A stretch of DNA of 22,714 nucleotides from Actinomycetota bacterium (GCA_947499275.1 CANMNM010000005.1:1-22714), one strand, 5' to 3'; shown: positions 6,161 to 15,427, counted from the stretch's first letter. The notes: generated by a model from the sequence alone, not told the origin. Numbers and translations are program-made.

Positions 6161-7639
6161 GTGAGATGTAAAGCCAGACGAGCACTCGTGGGGATTGCTG
6201 CCGCCGCATTGGCGACTTTCCCCCTCGCAAACGTCCACGGCGTAAGCATTCGTCAGAGTGAATTTTCCCCACGGGTTATTCATGGGGTTGAAGCCAAGAT
6301 CGGGCAATTTCCCTATTTGGCAGCTTTGCTTTACACAACAGACCTCGAACAGGACGGCGCATTTCAGGCCCAGTTCTGCGGGGCAACACTGACCAGCCCA
6401 ACCACATTGGTTACCGCCGCTCATTGCGTGGTTGACCAGAAAAGCGGCGAGCAAACTACCGCGGCCGAAATCAGCGCTGGATTCGCCCGAAATCTAGATT
6501 CGTCAACTATTCGAATTGTTCAAATCACAAACATCAGTGTGCACCCGGAATACAACATTGAAACCTCCGAGAACGATATTGCCGTCCTGACACTCACGGC
6601 GCCGGTGACTGATATCCCGATTTTGAACCCGCTGATACCTGAGTTGGCCGCCGAATACACGGCTGCGGGAAATGCCGCTCAAGTTGCCGGTTGGGGAAAC
6701 ATTGTCGTTTCAGGTAACAAGTACCCGACCATTTTCCAGGTAGGTGACGTGGTGATATTTCCCAACTCTTCCTGCGGTGGAGGAAAAAGAAATATGGTTA
6801 ATGGAATCAACTTCAACGGATTTTCCAATCGAGAAGTAAATGACAGCGTAATGATCTGCGCTGCCGGAGTTAATTCGAGTAAGGAAATTGTTGACGCCTG
6901 TCAGGGCGATTCCGGTGGGCCACTAGTCGTAACAGGTAGCGCCGGTCCACGACTTGTCGGAATTGTCAGTTGGGGTGAGGATTGTGCGAGTACGTATCCC
7001 GGGGTCTACATTCGAGTGAGCGCGGCTAACGACTTTTTGCAAGAAGCTGGGGCAATGCCCATTTCAATTCCGACAGTTCCGCCCACCGTCTCTGTTATGC
7101 CACTTTTAGGTGAGTTGAGAATCACCGTGAGTCTGAGTCAAGGCGACGCCGCGGTGACGCAGTATGCAGCAACTGTAACTGGGCCAAACCCCGCGAACCC
7201 AATAACGACCCAGACCCTCAATTGCTTTGCAGCACCCACGGCGCGAAATTCAAGCGGTGTCTGTTCGATTACTGGCCTGATCACCGGAGCCGAGTACGCG
7301 GTGACAGCGATCTCGGCTAACGAAGTTGGCAACTCACCAGCTTCTGTCCCGATCATTGCGGTTCCCAGCGATCAACCAATTGCTGGCGAAGTCAAGTCCG
7401 CTAAATTCACTCGGACAAGTGCGAAGTTCAGCTTCAGGCCATCAAACGCAAACAGTTCACCGGTGAGGACCGAGAGAGTCATCTGCTCACCCGTTGGCTC
7501 GGGAGCCATTCGCTCCGCTCGTATTTCCGGTGACTCGGCGGTCGTTAGAAACCTGACACAAAGCCGTTATCGGTGCCTCAGTCGAATAGTCACCGATGCT
7601 GGTTCGGCCGACTCAGCTGAAAAAGTGATTCGGCGTTAA
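6161..7639 (+). CDS. Secreted trypsin-like serine protease with C-terminal fibronectin-III-like domains
   Basis: This is a family S1 endopeptidase, exported by an N-terminal signal peptide (KARR then a hydrophobic stretch ALVGIAAAALATF, about 5-20). The catalytic triad is visible: His88 in TAAHC, Asp139 in ENDIAVL, Ser251 in GDSGGP. Asp245, six residues before the serine, is the trypsin-type specificity residue, predicting cleavage after Arg or Lys. Arg38 followed by VIHG (39-42) resembles the zymogen activation site (Arg/IVGG), so proteolytic activation is probable. Residues about 305-400 form a fibronectin-III-like domain with a Cys pair, and 405-492 look like a second, more divergent copy. 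No sortase motif or membrane anchor is seen at the C-terminus. The GTG start directly abuts a G-rich stretch and was chosen because it gives a complete signal peptide. Confidence 0.93.
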   Translation: MRCKARRALVGIAAAALATFPLANVHGVSIRQSEFSPRVIHGVEAKIGQFPYLAALLYTTDLEQDGAFQAQFCGATLTSPTTLVTAAHCVVDQKSGEQTTAAEISAGFARNLDSSTIRIVQITNISVHPEYNIETSENDIAVLTLTAPVTDIPILNPLIPELAAEYTAAGNAAQVAGWGNIVVSGNKYPTIFQVGDVVIFPNSSCGGGKRNMVNGINFNGFSNREVNDSVMICAAGVNSSKEIVDACQGDSGGPLVVTGSAGPRLVGIVSWGEDCASTYPGVYIRVSAANDFLQEAGAMPISIPTVPPTVSVMPLLGELRITVSLSQGDAAVTQYAATVTGPNPANPITTQTLNCFAAPTARNSSGVCSITGLITGAEYAVTAISANEVGNSPASVPIIAVPSDQPIAGEVKSAKFTRTSAKFSFRPSNANSSPVRTERVICSPVGSGAIRSARISGDSAVVRNLTQSRYRCLSRIVTDAGSADSAEKVIRR

Positions 7640-7692
7640 GACATACCCACCTAAGCGCGAAAGCTCCCGGATCGCAGGCATAAGGTTGGCAC

Positions 7693-8856
7693 ATGCAAGG
7701 AAACTTTTTGATTCCCAAAATGCGCCCGCATGCTGTCTCCATCTTTGCCGAGATGTCAATGCTTGCAGTAGAGACTCAGTCAATCAATTTGGGGCAAGGG
7801 TTCCCTGACACTGACGGCCCACAGGAACTCAAGGACGAAGCCACCGCCTGCATAAATAGCGGGCGAGGAAATCAGTACCCACCGCCACATGGATTTCCCG
7901 AATTACGCACTGCAATCTCCGCTCATCAGAAACGTTTCTATAACTTGGATATTGATCCAGACACTGATGTCGTTGCAACTACGGGAGCAAGTGAAGCCCT
8001 TGCGGCGGCTCTGTTGGCACTCGTCGAAAAAGGTGATGAAGTTGTATTTTTTGATCCTGCATTTGACATCTATCGGGCGGTAATTGATCTCAGTGGAGCC
8101 AAACCTGTTGGTGTTCCCATGACCAAGCCAGACTTGCGACCAGATATCCAATCATTAGCGGCGGCCATTACCCCTGCCACGAAAGTACTGCTCCTAAACT
8201 CACCGCACAATCCGAGTGGCACAGTGTTCAACCGAGAAGAACTCAGTGCGATTGCCGAATTAGCTATTGCACACGACCTCATAGTGATCTCTGACGAAGC
8301 GTACGAGCATTTGTGGTTTGACTCGAATGTGCACATCCCCATTTCGACTTTGCCAGGCATGTTCCAGCGATGCATCACAATTGGTTCGGGTGGCAAGTCA
8401 TTCTCATTTACCGGTTGGAAAGTTGGCTGGGCAAGTGGCCCACGTCCCCTAATAGCCGCTGTTAAATCCGTGCGTCAACATTTGAGTTACGTCTCTGGTG
8501 GGCCATTTCAACTGGCGATTGCAAAGGGGCTTGGCTTGCCCGATCAGTATTTTGAGCAATGTCGACGAGACCTCATTGTTAAGCGTGATCAACTCAGCGC
8601 TGGCTTGTCCCAACTCGGTATGAGAGTGATTCCAACGGAGGGAACCTATTTCATATCCACGGATATCTCACCCCTCGGTTATACCGATGGGCTTGAGTTC
8701 GCTCGCATGTTGGCCAAACAGTGCAAGGTTGTTGCCATTCCCCACCAAGTCTTTACCGAATCGGGTCAGGATTTTAAGGAATATATCCGCTGGGCTTTCT
8801 GCAAGAAACCTGAAGTACTTGCAGAAGCTCTCGAGCGAATGCGGACTATTTCCTAA
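7693..8856 (+). CDS. Class I/II PLP-dependent aminotransferase (DapC-like)
   Basis: This is a fold-type I aminotransferase of 387 residues. Landmarks are GQGFPD (35-40), the cofactor-contacting TTGASEA (97-103), NSPHNPSG (169-176), SDEAYEHL (200-207) and the PLP lysine Lys235 in GSGGKSFSFTGWKVGW; the late arginine in EYIRWAF should bind the substrate carboxylate. The sequence is closest in feel to the actinobacterial group annotated as N-succinyldiaminopimelate aminotransferase (DapC) or kynurenine/methionine aminotransferase. The true substrate cannot be fixed from sequence, and no lysine-pathway gene lies nearby. AAGG 7 nt before the ATG is a good ribosome binding site. The stop overlaps the clpB stop by 3 bases on opposite strands. 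Confidence 0.93.
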   Translation: MQGNFLIPKMRPHAVSIFAEMSMLAVETQSINLGQGFPDTDGPQELKDEATACINSGRGNQYPPPHGFPELRTAISAHQKRFYNLDIDPDTDVVATTGASEALAAALLALVEKGDEVVFFDPAFDIYRAVIDLSGAKPVGVPMTKPDLRPDIQSLAAAITPATKVLLLNSPHNPSGTVFNREELSAIAELAIAHDLIVISDEAYEHLWFDSNVHIPISTLPGMFQRCITIGSGGKSFSFTGWKVGWASGPRPLIAAVKSVRQHLSYVSGGPFQLAIAKGLGLPDQYFEQCRRDLIVKRDQLSAGLSQLGMRVIPTEGTYFISTDISPLGYTDGLEFARMLAKQCKVVAIPHQVFTESGQDFKEYIRWAFCKKPEVLAEALERMRTIS

Positions 8857-11432
8857 AGAATTTTGAGCGAATCGCCATCGGGGGCGACAGTAATAACACA
8901 GGTGTCTCCGTCGGACAGATCTCCATTTAGTAACGCCATGGCCAACTTGTCACCGACAGCAGTTTGAACCAGTCGGCGCAACGGACGCGCACCATAGACC
9001 GGGTCAAAGCCACGGTCAACCAACCAGGTCAGAGCAGCCTGCTCCAATTCAAGGGTGATTCTGCGGTCGACGAGTCGCTTTTGCAGGAGTTCGATTTGAA
9101 TCTTGGTGATTCTGGCCAATTCTTCTTTGTCCAGTGGATCAAATGTCACCATTGCGTCAAGCCGGTTAAGGAACTCAGGGCGAAACTTTTGTCGCACAAC
9201 TTCCATGACGGCAGCTTTCCGCTCCTCAAATGGCACATCTTGGTCAATGAGGAATTGAGATCCAAGGTTTGAGGTCAAAATAAGGATTACATTACGGAAA
9301 TCCACTGTTCTTCCCTGGCCGTCGGTTAAACGTCCATCATCAAGAACTTGCAACAGAACATCAAATACTTCCGGGTGTGCTTTCTCTACCTCGTCAAGGA
9401 GTACCACCGAGTAGGGGCGCCTGCGAACCGCTTCGGTGAGTTGTCCTCCCTGTTCGTAACCGACATAACCTGGAGGGGCGCCAACCAGACGGGCTACCGA
9501 GTGCTTCTCGGAGTACTCGCTCATGTCAATGCGAATCATCGCTCGTTCGTCATCAAAGAGGAATTCCGCGAGTGCCTTAGCCAATTCTGTTTTACCAACA
9601 CCTGTTGGTCCAAGGAACAAGAAGGAGCCGGTCGGCCGATTGGGGTCAGAGATCCCTGCCCTTGCGCGACGCACCGCATCACTGACCTCACGGACAGCTT
9701 CAGGTTGACCGATTACCCGTTCACCGAGGTAATCCTCCATGCGCAGCAGTTTCTGTGTTTCGCCTTCAAGTAATCTGCCGGCCGGAATACCCGTCCACGC
9801 TGCAACAACTACTGCTATGTCGTCGGCGGTCACTTCTTCTTTGACCATGGTGGATTCCCGCGCATTCGTCTCAGCGGTTACCTTCACGAGCTCCTCTTCA
9901 AACGTTGGGAGTTCGGAATACAGAATTCGTGACGCCAGCTCGAAATCTCCTTCGCGCTGAGCCCGGTCAGCCACCGCCCGCAAATCGTCGATTAAGACCT
10001 TAATTTCACCGATTCGGTCTAGGCCCTTCTTCTCATCATTCCAGCGGGTCCGGAGTCCACGAAGTTCTTCATCTTTTTCCACAATTTCCGCACGGATTTT
10101 TGTCAAACGATCTTTTGACGCGTCATCTTTTTCCTTGGCGACTGCCAGTTCTTCCATGCGCAGTCGATCGACTTGGCGTTGCAGCACGTCAATTTCCACA
10201 GGAGATGAGTCGATCTCCATGCGTAGTCTGCTTGCCGACTCATCCATTAGATCAATCGCTTTGTCTGGCAAAAATCGATTAGTGATGTAGCGGTCAGACA
10301 TTGTGGCGGCAGCGACGATCGCCGAATCAGAGATAACGACTTTATGATGCGCTTCATATTTTTCTTTAATACCGCGCAAAATTGCAATTGTGTCTTCCAC
10401 ACTTGGTTGGTCAACCAAAACTTGTTGAAAACGACGCTCGAGAGCAGGATCCTTTTCGATGTATTCGCGATACTCATCCAGGGTTGTTGCACCTATCATG
10501 CGCAGCTCGCCTCGGGCAAGCATCGGCTTCAACATATTGCCAGCATCCATTGCCCCATCGCCGGTGCTGCCCGCGCCCACAACAGTGTGAAGTTCATCAA
10601 TAAACGTAATTACTTGACCATCACTGCCCTTGATTTCATCAAGTACGGCCTTTAAACGCTCCTCGAATTCACCGCGAAATTTTGCTCCCGCAAGCATGGC
10701 GCTCATGTCAAGGGAGATCAACTTCTTTCCCAAAAGGGAAGTCGGTACATCTCCTTCGACAATTCTTCGAGCAAGACCTTCGACTACTGCTGTCTTTCCT
10801 ACACCCGGTTCACCTATGAGAACCGGGTTATTTTTGGTACGACGAGAAAGCACTTGCATCGTTCGACGCACTTCTTCATCTCGGCCGATCACCGGATCGA
10901 TTTTTCCTTCACGAGCAAGTGCGGTTAGGTCAACGCCATATTTTTCTAATGCTTGGAAAGTGCCTTCAGGATCTTCTGTTTTCACGCGTGTGCTCCCTTT
11001 TGTTTCTTGTAATGCTTGAAGTAATGATGCTCCGGTGACTCCCACCTGAGCGAGCGCTTGAGCGGCTTCGTTTGTGCCACTTTTGGCGAGTGCGATGAGC
11101 AAGTGCTCGGTGCTGACGTAATCGTCATCCCGTTCTTTTGCTAACGAATCGGCGTCCTTGAGAACCTTGACCGTTGATTGACTTAATTGTGGCGGCGCAA
11201 CCGTTGACCCTGATACGGAAGGGAGTGACTGCATTTGCGCGCGCACATTTGCCGTAAGTGCCGGGACGTTAATTCCCAAGTGTTTAAGGAGCGCGGTTGC
11301 AATTCCTGGACCCTGCTGAAGGAGGGAGTCGAGAAGATGGATGGGCTCAACTGATGGGTTCCCTTGCGCAGCAGCGATCCGAACAGCTGCTCCAATAGCG
11401 TCATTGCTTTTTGTCGTTAACGCAATATCCAT
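8853..11432 (-). CDS. clpB: ATP-dependent disaggregase ClpB
   Basis: ClpB is a hexameric AAA+ chaperone that pulls proteins out of aggregates with DnaK, DnaJ and GrpE. The 859 residues contain, in order, two Clp N-domain repeats (1-145), the first ATPase with Walker A GEPGVGKT (207-214) and Walker B ITFIDELHT, the coiled-coil middle domain that distinguishes ClpB from ClpA/ClpC, and the second ATPase with GPTGVGKTELAKAL and VVLLDEVEKAH. I chose the ATG at 11432 rather than an upstream start 11 codons earlier because the N-terminus MDIALTTKSNDA fits the family and the ATG overlaps the hspR stop (TAATG), implying translational coupling. It is the last gene of the chaperone operon. Confidence 0.97.
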   Translation of the reverse strand: MDIALTTKSNDAIGAAVRIAAAQGNPSVEPIHLLDSLLQQGPGIATALLKHLGINVPALTANVRAQMQSLPSVSGSTVAPPQLSQSTVKVLKDADSLAKERDDDYVSTEHLLIALAKSGTNEAAQALAQVGVTGASLLQALQETKGSTRVKTEDPEGTFQALEKYGVDLTALAREGKIDPVIGRDEEVRRTMQVLSRRTKNNPVLIGEPGVGKTAVVEGLARRIVEGDVPTSLLGKKLISLDMSAMLAGAKFRGEFEERLKAVLDEIKGSDGQVITFIDELHTVVGAGSTGDGAMDAGNMLKPMLARGELRMIGATTLDEYREYIEKDPALERRFQQVLVDQPSVEDTIAILRGIKEKYEAHHKVVISDSAIVAAATMSDRYITNRFLPDKAIDLMDESASRLRMEIDSSPVEIDVLQRQVDRLRMEELAVAKEKDDASKDRLTKIRAEIVEKDEELRGLRTRWNDEKKGLDRIGEIKVLIDDLRAVADRAQREGDFELASRILYSELPTFEEELVKVTAETNARESTMVKEEVTADDIAVVVAAWTGIPAGRLLEGETQKLLRMEDYLGERVIGQPEAVREVSDAVRRARAGISDPNRPTGSFLFLGPTGVGKTELAKALAEFLFDDERAMIRIDMSEYSEKHSVARLVGAPPGYVGYEQGGQLTEAVRRRPYSVVLLDEVEKAHPEVFDVLLQVLDDGRLTDGQGRTVDFRNVILILTSNLGSQFLIDQDVPFEERKAAVMEVVRQKFRPEFLNRLDAMVTFDPLDKEELARITKIQIELLQKRLVDRRITLELEQAALTWLVDRGFDPVYGARPLRRLVQTAVGDKLAMALLNGDLSDGDTCVITVAPDGDSLKIL

Positions 11433-11791
11433 TATTGATCTCGATTCACCCGTTGTGGACGCCACACGACCAAGGCGCGAGATGTGCGTTCGCGATGGAA
11501 CTCCCCGAGCCGTTCACGAAGCTCCAGCACCTGTTCTTCGAGTTCAAGAACCCGCTTTATTCCTTCGATACTGAGACCTTCATTCGACAATTGCGAAACA
11601 TAGCGCAGTCTTTGAACATCACGCGCGCTGTAGAGACGGTTCCTTCCCGCTACTCGATGTGCCGACACGAGACCAACACGGTCGTACTGGCGCAAAGTCT
11701 GAGGGTGTAGGCCAGCGAGTTGAGCTGCAATGGAGATTGCATAAACCGGGGTCTCTGAAGCAACAATGTTGTCTTCAAATGGAGTACTCAT
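11432..11791 (-). CDS. hspR: MerR-family heat-shock repressor HspR
   Basis: HspR represses the actinobacterial dnaK operon by binding HAIR inverted repeats, with DnaK as co-repressor. The 119-residue protein has an N-terminal winged helix-turn-helix (about 16-84): VYAISIAAQLAGLHPQTLRQYDRVGL, then RNRLYSARDVQRLRYV and GLSIEGIKRVLEL, followed by a short coiled coil (about 85-102) and a basic tail. These match HspR rather than metal-sensing MerR proteins, and no Cys ligands are present. The ATG overlaps the dnaJ stop (ATGA) and the stop overlaps the clpB start (TAATG). As part of the operon it should control itself, through the HAIR-like site at 15472-15492. Confidence 0.95.
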   Translation of the reverse strand: MSTPFEDNIVASETPVYAISIAAQLAGLHPQTLRQYDRVGLVSAHRVAGRNRLYSARDVQRLRYVSQLSNEGLSIEGIKRVLELEEQVLELRERLGEFHRERTSRALVVWRPQRVNRDQ

Positions 11792-12939
11792 GATTTTTCA
11801 CCAAGTGCATAGATCTCTTTGCGGGGATCTTGATCAGTGGTTGCGTCTGCAAAATCCTTCAGGGCTGATTTGGCGTCTTCATTCAAGTTTTGCGGCACCG
11901 CTATGTCGATGACAGCCAGTACGTCGTGGTTCAAGCCGTCTTTGCCACGGACCCCCTTGCCCTTAATTCGGAAAGTACGACCGGTTGTTGTTCCAGCCGG
12001 AATGCGCATATTCACAGTCCCACCGCGAGGGACCGGAATCGCAATGTCGGCGCCCAGCGCCGCTTCAGCGAAAGTTACGGGGACTTCAACACTTAAGTTG
12101 TCGCCTTTGCGCTCAAATAGCGGATGCGGCTTAACAGATACCTTGACCAATAGGTCACCACCGGGACCGCCACGTTCACCAGGGCCCCCTTTGCCCTTAA
12201 GTCGGATCTTGGATCCGTCCTTAACTCCCGCAGGGATGCGGGCTTGAACACTTCGACTGTTTTTACCGCGACCCGTCCCATGGCACCGATTGCAGGGGTC
12301 ATCGACGAATAGCCCACGCCCCTGACAGGTTGGGCAAGGTTCAGAGAAGGCAAATCCACCGGCATTACGGGAGATCTGACCATTACCACTGCAAGTTGGG
12401 CAAACCTGAGGTGTTGAACCAGCTTTGGCACCGGTTCCGTGACACATTGAGCAAGCGCCGTCACTTTGCAAATTCAGTGGAACCGTTACACCGTCTAGTG
12501 TGTCGGCGAATGAAAGCGTGAGCGAAGTTTCAATGTCTTGGCCGCGCCGTGGCTGCCGTGAGCGACCACCCGCCCCACCTCCACCACGGTTGAAGATGCC
12601 GCCGAGGAAGTCACCGAATCCACCCTGATCGCCACCGAATAGATCCTCGTAGTTGACGTTGTAGTTCCCTCCACCGGATCCCGGTCTGCGTCCGTAGCCG
12701 CCAGTGGCAAAAAGTGCGCGACCTTCGTCATATTCCTTGCGCTTTTTGTCATCGGATAAGACGTCGTAGGCCTCCGACACGGCCTTGAACTTGTCTTCGG
12801 CCGCTTTATTGCCAGGATTTTTGTCGGGGTGAAGATCACGTGCAAGTTTTCGGTATGTCTTCTTCATCTCTGCGGGCGTTGCATCTTTTGAAACACCCAA
12901 TAAAGCGTAGAAGTCTTTTTCGAGCCAATCCTTATTCAT
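11788..12939 (-). CDS. dnaJ: Chaperone DnaJ (Hsp40)
   Basis: DnaJ delivers clients to DnaK and stimulates its ATPase. The 383 residues show the J-domain (about 8-74) with the HPD motif in LARDLHPDKNPG, a Gly/Phe-rich region (about 75-130), a zinc-binding domain with four CxxCxGxG repeats (CSMCHGTG, CPTCSGNG, CPTCQGRG, CNRCHGTG), and C-terminal substrate-binding domains beginning near ARIPAGVKDGSKIRLKGKG. It is therefore a full class A DnaJ. The N-terminal MNKDWLEKDFYALLGV is the DnaJ1 form common in actinobacterial dnaK operons. It follows grpE by 35 bp and overlaps hspR by 4 bp. Confidence 0.97.
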   Translation of the reverse strand: MNKDWLEKDFYALLGVSKDATPAEMKKTYRKLARDLHPDKNPGNKAAEDKFKAVSEAYDVLSDDKKRKEYDEGRALFATGGYGRRPGSGGGNYNVNYEDLFGGDQGGFGDFLGGIFNRGGGGAGGRSRQPRRGQDIETSLTLSFADTLDGVTVPLNLQSDGACSMCHGTGAKAGSTPQVCPTCSGNGQISRNAGGFAFSEPCPTCQGRGLFVDDPCNRCHGTGRGKNSRSVQARIPAGVKDGSKIRLKGKGGPGERGGPGGDLLVKVSVKPHPLFERKGDNLSVEVPVTFAEAALGADIAIPVPRGGTVNMRIPAGTTTGRTFRIKGKGVRGKDGLNHDVLAVIDIAVPQNLNEDAKSALKDFADATTDQDPRKEIYALGEKS

Positions 12940-12974
12940 TCAATGTCCCACATCTACTTAGTCTGATCAAAGAC

Positions 12975-13541
12975 TCAGGTGCCGGCAACGCTGACACGAG
13001 CTGGACGCAGAATGCGATCACCCTGCCGGTAACCCTGCTGGAAAATCGCCATCACGGTTGGTTCGGTAACTCCTTCGACTTCTTCACTGGCTAATGCTTC
13101 GTGCATGTTTGGATCGAATGGATCCTGTGCCGCACCGAATTTGACTAAGCCAATTTTGTTCAAGGTCGATTCAAGTTTTTCACCAACGGTTTTAAATGCA
13201 CCGTTGAGTTCGTCATGCTCGCGAGCTAACTCAATGTCATCGAGTACCGGTAGGAGTTCTGCGAAGACCGCACCGATAGCCAGTTGACGGTTGACCTCGC
13301 GGTCGCGATCAACTCGCTTGCGATAATTTGCGTACTCGGCTTGGACCCGCTGCAGATCCTCAGTAAGTTCACTAATTTTCTGTTCAATCCCAACTACTTC
13401 GCCCTCGATGAGCTCCGCTTCAACGTCCAACTCCCCGGTGAGAAGTTCGTCAGCCAAGTCGGAACTTGGCTGACGAACCTCGAAGGTGTCGGGGTTGAGT
13501 CGACGTTTGTCGTTCACCCTTATGCCTTCTTCTTCACTCAC
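12975..13541 (-). CDS. grpE: Nucleotide exchange factor GrpE
   Basis: GrpE releases ADP from DnaK to reset its cycle. The protein (188 residues) has an unstructured acidic N-terminus, a long helical stretch (about 45-95) including LQRVQAEYANYRKRVDRDRE, and the conserved C-terminal part, with LLPVLDDIELAREHDE, FGAAQDPFDPNMHEAL and VMAIFQQGYRQGDRILRPARVSV close to the family signature. The start is a GTG overlapping the dnaK stop (GTGA). The 35 bp gap to dnaJ holds no visible promoter or hairpin. Confidence 0.97.
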   Translation of the reverse strand: MSEEEGIRVNDKRRLNPDTFEVRQPSSDLADELLTGELDVEAELIEGEVVGIEQKISELTEDLQRVQAEYANYRKRVDRDREVNRQLAIGAVFAELLPVLDDIELAREHDELNGAFKTVGEKLESTLNKIGLVKFGAAQDPFDPNMHEALASEEVEGVTEPTVMAIFQQGYRQGDRILRPARVSVAGT

Positions 13542-15370
13542 TTGGATTCATCCTCGTCAATGATCTCTGCATCAACGACGTCTTCTTCGGCTGTCTCAGC
13601 TGCAGCTTCAGCGGCTTCTTCTGATCCACCGGCTTGGGCTTCGCTGTACATCGCTGCGCCCAGTGCTTGGCTTGCGGCTGCAACCTTGTCCGTTGCTGCG
13701 CGCATTCCTGGCCCGTCATTTTCTTCAATCGCTTTTTTGAGTTCTTCCAACGGCCCTTCAACATTTGCTTTTGCATCAGCTGGAACCTTGTCGGCATTGT
13801 CAGCGAGGAACTTTTCAGTCTGGTACACCAGAGCTTCAGCGTTGTTGCGAACTTCAGCTTCGTCGCGGCGTTGCTTGTCTTCTTCAGCGTGTGCCTCAGC
13901 ATCACGCATCATGCGATCGATGTCGTCTTTGCTTAAGGTTGATCCACCAGAAATTGTCATGGACTGCTCTTTACCTGTAGCGGTATCACGTGCGGATACA
14001 TGCACGATTCCGTTGGCATCGATGTCGAATGTGACCTCGATCTGTGGAATTCCACGTGGTGCTGGTGGCAGTCCGGTGAGATCAAATGTTCCCAACTGCT
14101 TGTTGTAGGCAGCCATTTCGCGCTCACCCTGATACACCTGGATGGATACTGATGGCTGATTGTCTTCCGCTGTTGTGAACGTTTCTGAACGCTTGGTGGG
14201 AATGGTGGTGTTGCGTTCGATCAGCTTGGTCATGATTCCACCCTTGGTTTCAATTCCCAGGGATAGCGGTGTTACGTCAAGCAAAAGAACGTCTTTCACG
14301 TCACCGCGAAGAACACCTGCTTGAAGTGCTGCACCAATTGCCACAACCTCGTCTGGGTTAACGCCCTTGTTCGCATCTTTGCCGGTCATTTCTTTAACCA
14401 GATCCGCGACTGCAGGCATACGTGTTGATCCACCAACGAGAACTACCTGGTCGATGTCGCTGATCTTGACACCTGCGTCTTTGACAACGGCTTCAAATGG
14501 TGTCTTGGTGCGCTTGAGCAGATCAGCTGTCAGTGATTCAAACTTGCTGCGGCTCAGGGTCTCTTCAAGGTGAAGGGGTCCGTCAGCACTCGCTGTGATG
14601 TATGGCAGGTTGATCGAGGTTTCGGTTGAACTTGACAGTTCAATCTTGGCCTTTTCTGCTGCTTCACGCAGACGCTGAACCGCCATCTTGTCCTTGGACA
14701 AATCAACACCATGGGCATTCTTGAACTGTGTGACCATCCAGTCGACGACAGCGTTATCCCAGTCGTCTCCACCGAGGTTGTTGTCACCGCTGGTTGCCTT
14801 TACTTCAACGACACCGTCGCCGATTTCAAGTAGTGAAACGTCAAAGGTTCCGCCACCAAGGTCGAAGACCAGAATTGTTTGTTCCTGATCGCCCTTGTCC
14901 AAGCCGTAAGCCAATGCTGCGGATGTGGGCTCGTTGATAATGCGCAGAACATTCAGACCGGCGATTTCGCCAGCTTCTTTTGTTGCTTGGCGCTGTGCAT
15001 CATTGAAATAGGCAGGAACCGTAATTACGGCGTCACTGACGGTGTCGCCAAGGTATGCCTCAGCATCACGCTTGAGTTTCATCAAGGTTCGCGCGCTGAT
15101 TTCCTGCGGGGTGTACTTCTTGCTATCAATATCGACATTCCAGTTTGTGCCCATGTGGCGCTTAACGGAACGGATCGTGCGGTCAACGTTTGTCACTGCC
15201 TGGCGCTTGGCAACTTCACCCACGAGAACTTCGCCATTCTTTGCGAATGCGACAACCGATGGGGTGGTGCGAGCACCTTCTGCGTTGGCGATAACGACGG
15301 GTTCTCCGCCTTCAAGTACGGAAACCACCGAGTTGGTGGTACCGAGGTCAATTCCTACTGCTCTAGCCAT
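13538..15370 (-). CDS. dnaK: Chaperone DnaK (Hsp70)
   Basis: DnaK is the ATP-driven Hsp70 that binds unfolded proteins and, in actinobacteria, also assists HspR. The 610 residues include the N-terminal phosphate loop AVGIDLGTTNSVV, the ATPase signatures IFDLGGGTFD-type (LVFDLGGGTFDVSLL) and VVLVGGSTRMPAV, the interdomain linker DVLLLDVTPLSLGIET, the beta-sandwich substrate domain, and a helical lid ending in an acidic EEDVVDAEIIDEDESK tail. The start is the ATG at 15370, with AAGGAG about 7 nt upstream; a longer open frame reaching 15412 adds residues without homology. It is the first gene of the dnaK-grpE-dnaJ-hspR-clpB operon. Confidence 0.98.
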   Translation of the reverse strand: MARAVGIDLGTTNSVVSVLEGGEPVVIANAEGARTTPSVVAFAKNGEVLVGEVAKRQAVTNVDRTIRSVKRHMGTNWNVDIDSKKYTPQEISARTLMKLKRDAEAYLGDTVSDAVITVPAYFNDAQRQATKEAGEIAGLNVLRIINEPTSAALAYGLDKGDQEQTILVFDLGGGTFDVSLLEIGDGVVEVKATSGDNNLGGDDWDNAVVDWMVTQFKNAHGVDLSKDKMAVQRLREAAEKAKIELSSSTETSINLPYITASADGPLHLEETLSRSKFESLTADLLKRTKTPFEAVVKDAGVKISDIDQVVLVGGSTRMPAVADLVKEMTGKDANKGVNPDEVVAIGAALQAGVLRGDVKDVLLLDVTPLSLGIETKGGIMTKLIERNTTIPTKRSETFTTAEDNQPSVSIQVYQGEREMAAYNKQLGTFDLTGLPPAPRGIPQIEVTFDIDANGIVHVSARDTATGKEQSMTISGGSTLSKDDIDRMMRDAEAHAEEDKQRRDEAEVRNNAEALVYQTEKFLADNADKVPADAKANVEGPLEELKKAIEENDGPGMRAATDKVAAASQALGAAMYSEAQAGGSEEAAEAAAETAEEDVVDAEIIDEDESK

Positions 15371-15427
15371 TATGTGGCTCCTTCTTTCTTTGTTGTGTGT
15401 CTGGACTTTCATAAAACCAATGGCTTT

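Noticed and set aside
6059..6454. Minus-strand open frame of 131 codons over the protease 5' end
   Set aside because: The protease signal peptide and catalytic domain on the plus strand explain this stretch; the antisense translation resembles nothing.
13284..14108. Plus-strand open frame of 274 codons opposite grpE and dnaK
   Set aside because: It is a low-complexity Ser/Ala-rich translation, a typical product of reading the dnaK C-terminal lid backwards; no homology and no ribosome binding site context.
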